Assembly (NCBI GenBank): GCA_949893755.1
Contig: CATLCV010000003.1
Span: 21,852-85,851, forward strand
Reading direction: 5' to 3'
DNA: 64,000 nucleotides
Source of the DNA: an uncultured Lachnospiraceae bacterium
GTDB lineage: Bacteria > Bacillota > Clostridia > Lachnospirales > Lachnospiraceae
Below the pieces are notes generated by a model. The model did not search any database. It saw only the letters and a list, made by a program, of their open reading frames with translations, and had not been told where the DNA came from. The position numbers and the translations under genes were made by a program. This document shows positions 43,350 to 50,843 of the stretch, one piece after another. The first letter of the stretch is position 1; each line of letters begins with the position of its first letter.

Positions 43350-44077
43350 TATATACTCAACCCTCCGTCGATCACAAAGGTCTGCCCCGTGATATAAGAA
43401 GCTTCGTCCGAGGCCAGAAACACGGTCAGCCCTGCCACCTCCTCCGGCGTCCCGAAGCGGCGCATGGGGATCTGCGACCGGAGCTTATCTGCCTGCCGCT
43501 TTGCCAGGGAGGCGGTCATCTCCGTCTCGATGTATCCCGGCGCCACCGCGTTGACCCGGATATTCCAGGACGCGGTTTCCTTTGCCAGAGCACGGGTCAT
43601 CCCCAGCAGTCCGGCCTTCGCCGCGCAGTAATTGGCCTGTCCCGTGCTGCCCAGCAGACCGTTGACAGAGCTCATATTCACGATCGAGCCGCTCCCTTTC
43701 CCGGCCATGGCCGGAAGGAACTGCCGCGTCACCGCCCAGGGGCCGTAGAGGTCGGTCTTCAGCACCTGGTCCCACGCGTCCTCCTCCATGGATACAAACA
43801 GGGCGGGTGCCGTGATGCCCGCATTGTTCACCAGGATGTCCGGGGCGCCCAGCATATCCAAAATCCCTGCGGCCTCCTCTTTCACGGACTGCATATCCGT
43901 AACATCCATAAAAAAAAGATGGAGTCCCTTGGAGGCCATGTGCTCCAGGGGTCCTGCCGAGCGGCGGCATACCGCCGCCACCTCCGCGCCCTCCCGCAGA
44001 AATTCTCTGGTCACGGCAAGCCCGATCCCGCCGGCCGCGCCTGTCACTACCGCTCTTTTCCCTTCCAGTCTGCCCAT
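43349..44077 (-). CDS. 3-oxoacyl-ACP reductase (FabG-like ketoreductase)
   Basis: 242 residues, classical SDR of FabG style: AVVTGAAGGIGLAVTREFL, ILVNNAGITAPALFVSM, SIVNMSSVNGLLGSTGQANY with catalytic Ser and Tyr, then CAAKAGLLGMTRALAKE with Lys, and ends SYITGQTFVIDGG. Its place between the chain-length-factor-like and carboxyltransferase genes of a type II synthase set makes a ketoreductase role likely: reducing the beta-keto group of the ACP-bound chain. AAAGGAG precedes the ATG. It is separated from the previous gene by a 100-base gap with a short GTCATACCTGA/GTCATGCCTGA repeat. Confidence 0.9.
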   Translation of the reverse strand: MGRLEGKRAVVTGAAGGIGLAVTREFLREGAEVAAVCRRSAGPLEHMASKGLHLFFMDVTDMQSVKEEAAGILDMLGAPDILVNNAGITAPALFVSMEEDAWDQVLKTDLYGPWAVTRQFLPAMAGKGSGSIVNMSSVNGLLGSTGQANYCAAKAGLLGMTRALAKETASWNIRVNAVAPGYIETEMTASLAKRQADKLRSQIPMRRFGTPEEVAGLTVFLASDEASYITGQTFVIDGGLSI

Positions 44078-44179
44078 ATCCGTTCTCCTTTCGATGCGTC
44101 ATACCTGACCACAATTCCCGCGTGGCGTACCCTGCCCTTCCCGGTATGTCATGCCTGATTCTTCTTCCTTCCGATGCAG

Positions 44180-45298
44180 CTATGCCGGCTCCCGCTCCAG
44201 CAGGCCGCAGCAGTAATTTCCCGCCGTGTCGCAGCCGGTCACCAGCAGTCTCCGGCAGTCCCGGATCTCCTGCCCGGTGCCGGTCAGTCCCGCAGGTACC
44301 CTGCCGTGCTTCAGGCACAGGGCCGCTGCCGCCGCGTGCATGGAAAACGCGGTTCCCAGCGTCTCTCCTGTCACCCGTTTTACGCCGGGGATCAGCTTTT
44401 CCCGGCCCACACACGCGGCGATCATCCCTGTCTCCGCGCGGTCAAATTCGGACTCTGATCCGGAAATGAACACCCCGTCAATCTGTCCTTTCGTTTCCCG
44501 GACCAACTCCCGGACCGTTTCCTGGGCCCGGCGGATCCCCGCTTCCTTCCAGCCGTCCGAGATCAGGGGATACCCTCCCAGCCAGACGGAACGCATCCGC
44601 CCCAGCCTGCAGTAACCGGACGCTCCCGCGCTTTTCTCCTGTCCGGCCCGGTCCGCCCGTTCCAGCAGAAGCACAACGGTGCCTTCCTCAATCTCCGCAT
44701 GGGAGGCCCTGCCGGAGCGCCCCAGTGATCTGAACAGCTCCGGGGTGTATTCCTCCACGGCCCCCGCGAGGATCGTGTCCGCCTTCCCGGTTTGCAGCAG
44801 CAGACCCGCGTATTCCAGATGGTTTCCCCCAGCAAGAGCCGTACTCACTCCCTTGGAATCGGTAAACATGCACACGGTCCCTACACAGGAATTGGGCACG
44901 GTTCCCGTAAATACGGCCGGACTGCAGAAATCCGGGTCTCCCCGGTCCACGTCCCTGCAGAACGCAATCTGCGCGGTCATGGAGGCATACCCGGTCTGGA
45001 AAATCGTTCCTCTCCGATAAGGATCCGCCTGGTCCGCGGCGGCGCTTTCCTCCAGAGCCTTTAAGGAAGCGTAGAGTCCCAGCCTGCAGTACCGGTTCAC
45101 CTTCCGCAGGCGCCCCCGGGGCACCGGAACCTCAAAAGCCGTCTTCCCGGCGGCGTCTTCGTTCTCCGCGGAATCTGTCTTCCCCGCAGCATCTTCCTCC
45201 CATGCGTGTCCGTGACTCTGCAACGCTTCCCACAATGCAGAGCTGTCTGTTCCGGCCCGGTTCACTACTCCGATCCCGGTAATCCTGATCTCACTCAT
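44180..45298 (-). CDS. Ketosynthase-like protein without active-site Cys (chain length factor type)
   Basis: 372 residues, thiolase fold. It begins RITGIGVVNRAGTDSSAL like a ketosynthase, but where active enzymes have a Cys in a SACASS-type motif, this reads MFTDSKGVSTALAGG, with no Cys. The usual HGTGT and GHxxGAAG histidines are also not preserved as such (VFISGSESEFDRAE; GETLGTAFSMHAAAAAL). This is what is expected of KS-beta/chain length factors that pair with an active ketosynthase, here encoded two genes upstream. It overlaps the dehydratase gene by 8 bases. A small internal duplication (EDAAGKT twice, residues about 35-55) is seen near the N-terminus. Confidence 0.82.
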   Translation of the reverse strand: MSEIRITGIGVVNRAGTDSSALWEALQSHGHAWEEDAAGKTDSAENEDAAGKTAFEVPVPRGRLRKVNRYCRLGLYASLKALEESAAADQADPYRRGTIFQTGYASMTAQIAFCRDVDRGDPDFCSPAVFTGTVPNSCVGTVCMFTDSKGVSTALAGGNHLEYAGLLLQTGKADTILAGAVEEYTPELFRSLGRSGRASHAEIEEGTVVLLLERADRAGQEKSAGASGYCRLGRMRSVWLGGYPLISDGWKEAGIRRAQETVRELVRETKGQIDGVFISGSESEFDRAETGMIAACVGREKLIPGVKRVTGETLGTAFSMHAAAAALCLKHGRVPAGLTGTGQEIRDCRRLLVTGCDTAGNYCCGLLEREPA

Positions 45299-45743
45299 TC
45301 TGATCTCTCCCCTCCCGCTCCAGATAACAGGTCAGCTTCCCCCGGGCGACCCTTTCCCGTCCGGCGGCATCCTTGCAGATCACGGCCTCCGCCTTGATAT
45401 AGGCGCCCGCCTTCATCAGCAGGTTCACCTTCACATACAGTTCCTCCCCGGGAACCGCCGGGGCAAGGAACTTCACAGACTCCACCTTAGCCAGCATGGG
45501 ACGGATTTCGCGGGTTTCTCCCGGCCGGTAAAAAAGAAACAGCGCCGTCTGCGCCATCAGCTCGATCTGCCATGCTCCCGGGAACACCGGGTCTCCCGGA
45601 AAATGTCCGTCCACCCATGCCTCATCCGGGCGCAGTCTTTTATATCCTGTAACGGTGCGCTCCGGCTCCAGCTCCAGGATATCATCCACCAGCAGCATGA
45701 TTCCTCTGTGGGGAAGTATGTTTTCTATTTCTGTCCGCTTCAT
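45291..45743 (-). CDS. 3-hydroxyacyl-ACP dehydratase (FabZ-like hotdog fold)
   Basis: 150 residues. ILPHRGIMLLVDDILELEP is the FabZ N-terminal signature; catalytic His in VDGHFPGDPVFPGAWQIEL and Glu in ELMAQ are in place (family pattern GHFPGxPVxPGVLxxEAxAQ, here with Trp-Gln-Ile instead of the usual residues). It overlaps the ketosynthase gene by four bases (ATGA) and the chain-length-factor gene by eight. It would dehydrate the 3-hydroxyacyl chain. Because no enoyl reductase is encoded nearby, double bonds may remain unless the housekeeping reductase acts. Confidence 0.9.
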   Translation of the reverse strand: MKRTEIENILPHRGIMLLVDDILELEPERTVTGYKRLRPDEAWVDGHFPGDPVFPGAWQIELMAQTALFLFYRPGETREIRPMLAKVESVKFLAPAVPGEELYVKVNLLMKAGAYIKAEAVICKDAAGRERVARGKLTCYLEREGRDQNE

Positions 45744-47044
45744 GTTTCATATGCTCCAATCAAAATAGATGCCGTATTTCCCGCAAACGCAAAGGAGTTG
45801 GACAGCGCATACCGAATCCGGCACGCCCGGGGCTCCGACCGGACCGCCAGTTCTTCCGCCTCCTTCATAGGCGTTTTCAGGTTCGGCATCGGATAGCAAA
45901 CCCCGTCCCGCATCTGCAGCAACAGCGCCGCCAGCTCGATGGCTCCGGAGGCTCCCATACAGTGCCCGATCAGCGCCTTGGTCGAATTGACCGCCGGCGC
46001 ATGCTGTCCATGCCCGGTCAGCGCCCCGGCCGAATGGACTGCCCGCGTGTGCTGTCCATGCCCGGTCAGCGCCCCGGCCGAATGGACTGCCCGCGCATGC
46101 TGCTCCTGCCCGGTCAGACGGAGGACCGCTTTCAGCTCCATGATGTCATTGACCGGGGTTCCCGTGCCGTGGGCGTTGATATAATCCACCTGTTCGGGAA
46201 GGATCTGCCCCTCCCGGAGCGCGGCGGCCATGGACGCGTACGCGCCTGCCCCTTCCGGGTCCGGCCTGGTCATGTGGAACGCGTCGTTATTCAGCCCGTA
46301 TCCCAGCACCTCGCCGTAGACCGCTACCCCCCGCTTCCTGGCCGACTCCGATGTCTCCAGCAGAAACAGCGCCGCTCCTTCCCCGATGTTGATCCCGTCC
46401 CGTCGCTCATCAAAGGGACTGCAGATCCCCCGGCTCAGTGACTGCAGCGCGTGAAAGCCAAAAGCCGAGACCGCGAGGAGCGGATCCGCGCCGCCTGCCA
46501 GGGCCTGGTCATAGATTCCGTTTTTGATGAAATCATAGGCCATGCCCAGTGAAGTGGTCGCGGAAGCGCATGCCGCCGAGTCCACATACACCCCGCCCCT
46601 GACCCCGCTCTTTTCCGCCAGCCAGGAAACATAATCCACGGAATGCTCCAGCCAGCCGTCCGTATCCTTTCCCTGACCTTCCCGGCGCGCGTAGGCCAGA
46701 GCATGCTCCGTCGCGCTCAGCAGGGTTCCCAGGCAGAGACAGCTTCTGCTCCCCTGCTCTTCCATCCATTTTCTGGAGCGTCCCGCGTCCCGGTAGACTT
46801 CCTCCAGAACCGGCTCCAGCAGGCTTTTGGCCCTGCTGTCCCCTTCCGCCTCGTCAGGCTCCCGGATCCGCTCCCCGGGAACCTCTCCGAACTGATCCGT
46901 GCGCAGCTTCTCCCCCGGAAAAACGGTACATGCCTTCAAGCCGGAGCTTCCCTTCCGGCAGGCCCGGGCAAAGCTCTCCTTATCCGTTCCGTTTCCCGCG
47001 GCCACCCCGAGCCCGGTGATGACCACACGTCTCTGCCCGCTCAT
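45740..47044 (-). CDS. Beta-ketoacyl-ACP synthase (FabF-like ketosynthase) with tandem-repeat insertion
   Basis: 434 residues. Active-site Cys159 in VDSAACASATTS, His292 in YINAHGTGTPVND, Lys356 and His361 in NSTKALIGHCMGASG are all present, so it should be an active condensing enzyme. Between His292 and Lys356 it carries three tandem 16-residue copies (310-357) that start LTGQEQHARAVHSAGA, where FabF enzymes have only one such segment. Only the last copy has the catalytic STKALIGH. The corresponding DNA repeat unit is 48 bp. The gene overlaps both the ACP gene (ATGA) and the dehydratase gene, giving a compact type II set. Confidence 0.9.
   Translation of the reverse strand: MSGQRRVVITGLGVAAGNGTDKESFARACRKGSSGLKACTVFPGEKLRTDQFGEVPGERIREPDEAEGDSRAKSLLEPVLEEVYRDAGRSRKWMEEQGSRSCLCLGTLLSATEHALAYARREGQGKDTDGWLEHSVDYVSWLAEKSGVRGGVYVDSAACASATTSLGMAYDFIKNGIYDQALAGGADPLLAVSAFGFHALQSLSRGICSPFDERRDGINIGEGAALFLLETSESARKRGVAVYGEVLGYGLNNDAFHMTRPDPEGAGAYASMAAALREGQILPEQVDYINAHGTGTPVNDIMELKAVLRLTGQEQHARAVHSAGALTGHGQHTRAVHSAGALTGHGQHAPAVNSTKALIGHCMGASGAIELAALLLQMRDGVCYPMPNLKTPMKEAEELAVRSEPRACRIRYALSNSFAFAGNTASILIGAYET
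45974..46117 (-). repeat. In-frame 48-bp tandem repeat (three copies) inside the ketosynthase gene
   Basis: TGCTGTCCATGCCCGGTCAG and its following bases recur at 46002 and 46050, with a diverged third copy from 46098, each 48 bases apart. They encode LTGxxQHxxAVxSxxA three times. The length is a multiple of three, so copy-number change would keep the frame. Confidence 0.88.
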
Positions 47045-47310
47045 GAATGCTCCCGGATATACTCCGCGATCGCCTCCACCGTGCGCAGCTTTGACATATC
47101 CTCTAATTCAACCTTGACGCCGAATTCCTCATGGATCACGACGACCAGCTCCAGAATATCCACGGAATCCAGCCCCAGCCCTTCCGTGTCTGTCTCGTCC
47201 GCCAGAAAGATCGGCGTGCTGTAGTCAAAAGCTTCCTGGTCAATATCCTCCAGCTCCAGCTGTTCCACCATCCTGTTTAAAATTCTTTGTTCCATTGTCT
47301 GCTCACCCAT
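47041..47310 (-). CDS. Acyl carrier protein
   Basis: 89 residues, acidic, with the phosphopantetheine attachment Ser in EGLGLDSVDILELVVVI and a second conserved half EEFGVKVELEDMSKLRTVEA. Slightly longer than housekeeping ACP because of an N-terminal insert (DYSTPIFLADETDTE). AAGGAGG stands 6 bases before the ATG at 47310. It lies between the ketosynthase gene (ATGA overlap) and a double-GNAT gene, which suggests that the chain is built on this ACP and delivered to a GNAT acyltransferase. No phosphopantetheinyl transferase gene is nearby. Confidence 0.93.
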   Translation of the reverse strand: MGEQTMEQRILNRMVEQLELEDIDQEAFDYSTPIFLADETDTEGLGLDSVDILELVVVIHEEFGVKVELEDMSKLRTVEAIAEYIREHS

Positions 47311-47336
47311 GTTTTTCCTCCTTTTTCATCTGAAAA

Positions 47337-48224
47337 TCACTCCAACATATAGTTATACTGCACGGACCGGGAGCTGATGAGATGCTTCATCACACGGCCG
47401 GACAGCGCGATCGCCCGTTTGTTTTGTTCAAACATGGCAAATTCAATGGTTCCGCATTCGGTCTCGCCGACGCTCCTGACGGACATGGCAAAGGGCTGGA
47501 AGATCACGCCCGTCCCCTGATACTCCTTTCGGGCCGACAGTATTTCAAAAATATAGTCGTTTTCATTATGCCCGCACACGAGACAATAGGCGGCCGCCCG
47601 GCCGTCCCGGACCGACAGCCAGCTTTTTTCCCGGCAAAAATACGTCTCCTGTCCCCGGACGATCTTCGCCGGATCCATGCCCCTGTCATATTCCGGATCC
47701 CTCCGGTCCAGAAACCGCGCAAGCAGCCCCGGATCCGCGGACGCGAAGGGCACCGCCTCAAACCCCTGTCCTTCCAGAAAGGCCAGGATCCGGTTCCCGT
47801 GCCGCTCCATGTAGGCCAGCCAACGCCCGTAGTCCTCTCTCCGGGACCGGAAGATCTCCACCCGGTCCTGCAGCCGGAAGCCCTGTTTTTCGGCGATCGC
47901 CCTCAGGGCGCCGCAGCGGGGGTGGGATTCGTTCACCCGCAGCAGAAGCGTTCTGCCCTTCTGCCGTTCCTCCGCCGCCAGGGCACCCAGCAGCGCGGTC
48001 GCGGTGCCCTCTCCCGGCCGGACCGCGCCCAGATACAGAATCTCGGTCACCTCGTTCCCGGTCGCGTACAGAAGGATTCCCGCGCGCTCTCCCCGGCGGT
48101 TCCACAGCCCCAGGATCGTAACCGCGCTCCCTTTTTCACTCAGGTAATAATCGGACAGCGGGGTCCTGCATGCCTCAAACAGGATCAGGTACTCCACCTC
48201 CGTCAGTTTTCGTATCGTACACAT
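47337..48224 (-). CDS. Double GNAT-fold acyltransferase 1, next to the ACP
   Basis: 295 residues in two GNAT-like halves. The first half has EILYLGAVRPGEGTATALLG, which corresponds to the acyl-CoA/pantetheine loop (R/Q-x-x-G-x-G/A). The second has EILSARKEYQGTGVIFQPFA. A shared segment YMERHGNRILAFLEGQGFEA is matched by YLESHGNRVTAWLEDRGFYS in the protein at 54861, so the two are paralogues. It starts two codons after the stop of the NHLP permease/ATPase gene with a weak site, so it is translationally coupled. GNAT-type enzymes attach fatty acyl chains to RiPP peptides in goadvionin and selidamide pathways. That role is inferred here. Confidence 0.78.
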   Translation of the reverse strand: MCTIRKLTEVEYLILFEACRTPLSDYYLSEKGSAVTILGLWNRRGERAGILLYATGNEVTEILYLGAVRPGEGTATALLGALAAEERQKGRTLLLRVNESHPRCGALRAIAEKQGFRLQDRVEIFRSRREDYGRWLAYMERHGNRILAFLEGQGFEAVPFASADPGLLARFLDRRDPEYDRGMDPAKIVRGQETYFCREKSWLSVRDGRAAAYCLVCGHNENDYIFEILSARKEYQGTGVIFQPFAMSVRSVGETECGTIEFAMFEQNKRAIALSGRVMKHLISSRSVQYNYMLE

Positions 48225-48227
48225 CGC

Positions 48228-50768
48228 CTACACCATCTGCCTGCTGGCAAGCTCGTAGAATCTCCCTCCCAGCGCCATCAGCTCCTCATAATTTCCCTGT
48301 TCAATCAGCCGGCCCTGTTCCAGGACAAAGATCCGGTCGCAGTTCATGACCGTGCTCAGCCTGTGGGCGATCACCACCCTGGTGGCGTGCAGCTTTTCCA
48401 GCGATTGGCAGACCAGGGCCTGGTTCACGTTGTCCAGCGCGCTGGTGGCCTCGTCAAAATACAGGATCCTGGGGTTGTTGGCGATGGCCCTGGCGATCAG
48501 AATCCGCTGTCTCTGGCCGCCGGAAATGGTCCCGCTGCCCTCCGAGATCACGGTATGGATCCCCATGGGCATCTGGGCAATGTCCTGTTCCAGCCCCACC
48601 ATCTGAATGATCTGCTTCACCCGCTTCTCAGACACGTCTCCGCTGGTGATCATGATATTTTCGTAAATGCTTCCGGAGATCATCTGGCCGTCCTGGAGCA
48701 CCACGCCGAACTTCTTTCTCAGCTCCCGTTTGTCCAGGCTGTCAATATCCTTGTCGTCATAATAGATCTTTCCCTGGGTGGGCTTTTCAAAGCCCAGAAG
48801 GAGCTTGAGCAGCGTAGACTTCCCGCTCCCCGAGGAGCCGACGATCCCGATATACTCCCCCTTCCGGATCCGGAAGGAAAGGTCGGTGATGATATTTTCG
48901 CCCCCTTCCGAATACTTGAAGGAGACATTATTGACCTCGATATTCCCGTTCAGCTTCCCGGGTATCACGGTGCTGTCGTCGTACTCCGGCACGCTTTCCA
49001 GAATCGGCTTCGCCCTCTTATAAGTGGGGATGGCGTGGTTCACCTCCAGGAACGCGCTGACCATGGAGATCACCGCGTTGGAAAAATATCCGAAGGCGGA
49101 GGTAAACGCCATGTACTTACCGAAGGAGATCCCCAGATCCTTTGTGATCATCAGATAGTAGAACACCACCGTAAACATCGTGTTGAGCAGCAGGTTCACG
49201 TTCTCCGAAATGTTGTCCAGCCTGGCTTTTTTGATCATGATCTTTTTCGATTCTGTATAAGGCTCCAGATACTGCAGGAGCGCGCGGTTCTCCACGCCGG
49301 CGATCTTGATCTTCGAAATCCCGCTCAGGATCTGGTACATCAGTGAGGAAACCTTTGCCTTGACCTCCATCAGCTCCTTTTCATACCGGATCTGTGTGTA
49401 TCCGATGATTCCGGTGATGGACGCGTTGACCAGGATCAGGAAGAGCCCGATCCTGGAGAGCGTACCGGAATACCCGAACATCCGGACCACATAAAACACG
49501 GAAAAGGATGCCGTGAGCACCACGTTGACGGCCACGTCGGACATCAGGTTGAAGATTGCCGAGATGCCCATGGCCCTCTGCCCCAGGTCGCCGCTGTCAT
49601 AATCGTTGAAAAAGCTGCCGGGCAGGTTGTACAGCCTGTCAAAAACCGCCGCCTGCACCTCGTATTCGCAGGCATTGGTAAATCGGAATACGGCAATGTT
49701 CTTGATCATCGTAAACAGAAGATTTCCCACCGTAAATGAGAGGATCAGCACACTGATCTGCAGGAGGGTGGCGCGGTCTCCCATGGGGATGTATTCGTCA
49801 AAGATCTTCTGGTTCATAAACGGCAGCAGCAGCCCGATCAGCGCGCTCACCGCCGCCATCAAAAAGAGGTTTGCCAGGTCGCTCTTTTTCACCGCGGGAA
49901 TGCTGAACTTCACCAGATCCATAACCGACAGCGCCTGATTGGGAAACGGCCGGTAGATCATATAGGCTTCCGGGGACAGGGTTCTGGCCGTCTTCTCCGT
50001 CAATCTGACGGAGGTGCCCTTTATACAGTCATGCAGCTCATATCTGCCGGCCCCTTTTGGGACCGCGGCGCAGGGAACTTTTTTATCCTCCCGGAATACC
50101 AGCAGGATCCCGGAATCATTTCGGAACCATTCCTCCTCCAGGAGCACCTTGCGCGCCGCGAAATGGGACACCCGGGCGATGTCGTCCACTCCGAAACGGC
50201 GTCCGCAGGCTTCCTTCATGCTGTCGTAGGAGGCGATCTTCATCCGCTTCTGCCCGCAGATAAACGCAAGGGTGTCATACAGCGCGTTGCCGGATTTGTC
50301 CGCCTGGGAAGACCGTGTTTTTTTGTGAAACATATTATAGATCAGGGTGAGCCCTTTTTCCCTGGTCTTTTCCTGCTCCTCCGAAACCGCATACACAAAG
50401 CCTTCCTCCGTGATCAGCTTCATGTTGACCATTTCCACCATTTCTTCACCGAAGCGTTCCACGTCCAGCAGCACCAGGGATATCTTCTTCGCGAAGGTCC
50501 GGATGACCGATTCGTCGATCCCCGGGATCTCCGCCACCACAGCCTCTCCCATGGCAGAGAACACAAGCACCCACTGCTCGCCCATTTCCTCATGCAGCAT
50601 GGATGGGATCTGCTCCCCCGGCTCCATCTCCGTCAGGAAATACCGTCTTCCGGTCTCATTGCCTTTTTTCGTCGCGATGTACACCAGTACCGTTCCCGCT
50701 TCCACCGCATAGGTTGACAGGGATTCCGTCATCATGATCTGGCCGCCTTGTAATGTTATCTCCTTCAT
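48228..50768 (-). CDS. NHLP-type bacteriocin export ABC permease/ATPase (second cassette)
   Basis: 846 residues, same design as the protein at 31813-34362: N-terminal MKEITLQGGQIMMTESLSTY domain, six membrane helices, ATPase with GSSGSGKSTLLKL, TISGGQRQRILIARA and ILYFDEATSALD. The start at 50768 is chosen over the ATG four codons upstream because it aligns with the paralogue's first residue and has GGAG 6 bases before it. It follows the peptidase-transporter gene and precedes the GNAT1 gene, within the long YcaO operon. It presumably exports the modified peptides. Confidence 0.92.
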   Translation of the reverse strand: MKEITLQGGQIMMTESLSTYAVEAGTVLVYIATKKGNETGRRYFLTEMEPGEQIPSMLHEEMGEQWVLVFSAMGEAVVAEIPGIDESVIRTFAKKISLVLLDVERFGEEMVEMVNMKLITEEGFVYAVSEEQEKTREKGLTLIYNMFHKKTRSSQADKSGNALYDTLAFICGQKRMKIASYDSMKEACGRRFGVDDIARVSHFAARKVLLEEEWFRNDSGILLVFREDKKVPCAAVPKGAGRYELHDCIKGTSVRLTEKTARTLSPEAYMIYRPFPNQALSVMDLVKFSIPAVKKSDLANLFLMAAVSALIGLLLPFMNQKIFDEYIPMGDRATLLQISVLILSFTVGNLLFTMIKNIAVFRFTNACEYEVQAAVFDRLYNLPGSFFNDYDSGDLGQRAMGISAIFNLMSDVAVNVVLTASFSVFYVVRMFGYSGTLSRIGLFLILVNASITGIIGYTQIRYEKELMEVKAKVSSLMYQILSGISKIKIAGVENRALLQYLEPYTESKKIMIKKARLDNISENVNLLLNTMFTVVFYYLMITKDLGISFGKYMAFTSAFGYFSNAVISMVSAFLEVNHAIPTYKRAKPILESVPEYDDSTVIPGKLNGNIEVNNVSFKYSEGGENIITDLSFRIRKGEYIGIVGSSGSGKSTLLKLLLGFEKPTQGKIYYDDKDIDSLDKRELRKKFGVVLQDGQMISGSIYENIMITSGDVSEKRVKQIIQMVGLEQDIAQMPMGIHTVISEGSGTISGGQRQRILIARAIANNPRILYFDEATSALDNVNQALVCQSLEKLHATRVVIAHRLSTVMNCDRIFVLEQGRLIEQGNYEELMALGGRFYELASRQMV

Positions 50769-50843
50769 ATCCTTCTCCATTCTCTGTTCCGTAAATCCTG
50801 CCGCCGTACTGGACTACAGCCGTTTCGCCCCTTCCGCCGCAGC

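Noticed and set aside
47382..49346. Plus-strand 654-codon open frame antisense to GNAT1 and the second permease/ATPase gene
   Set aside because: The minus-strand genes have clear family motifs throughout; the antisense frame has no ribosome site or recognisable domain and results from codon bias in GC-rich DNA.
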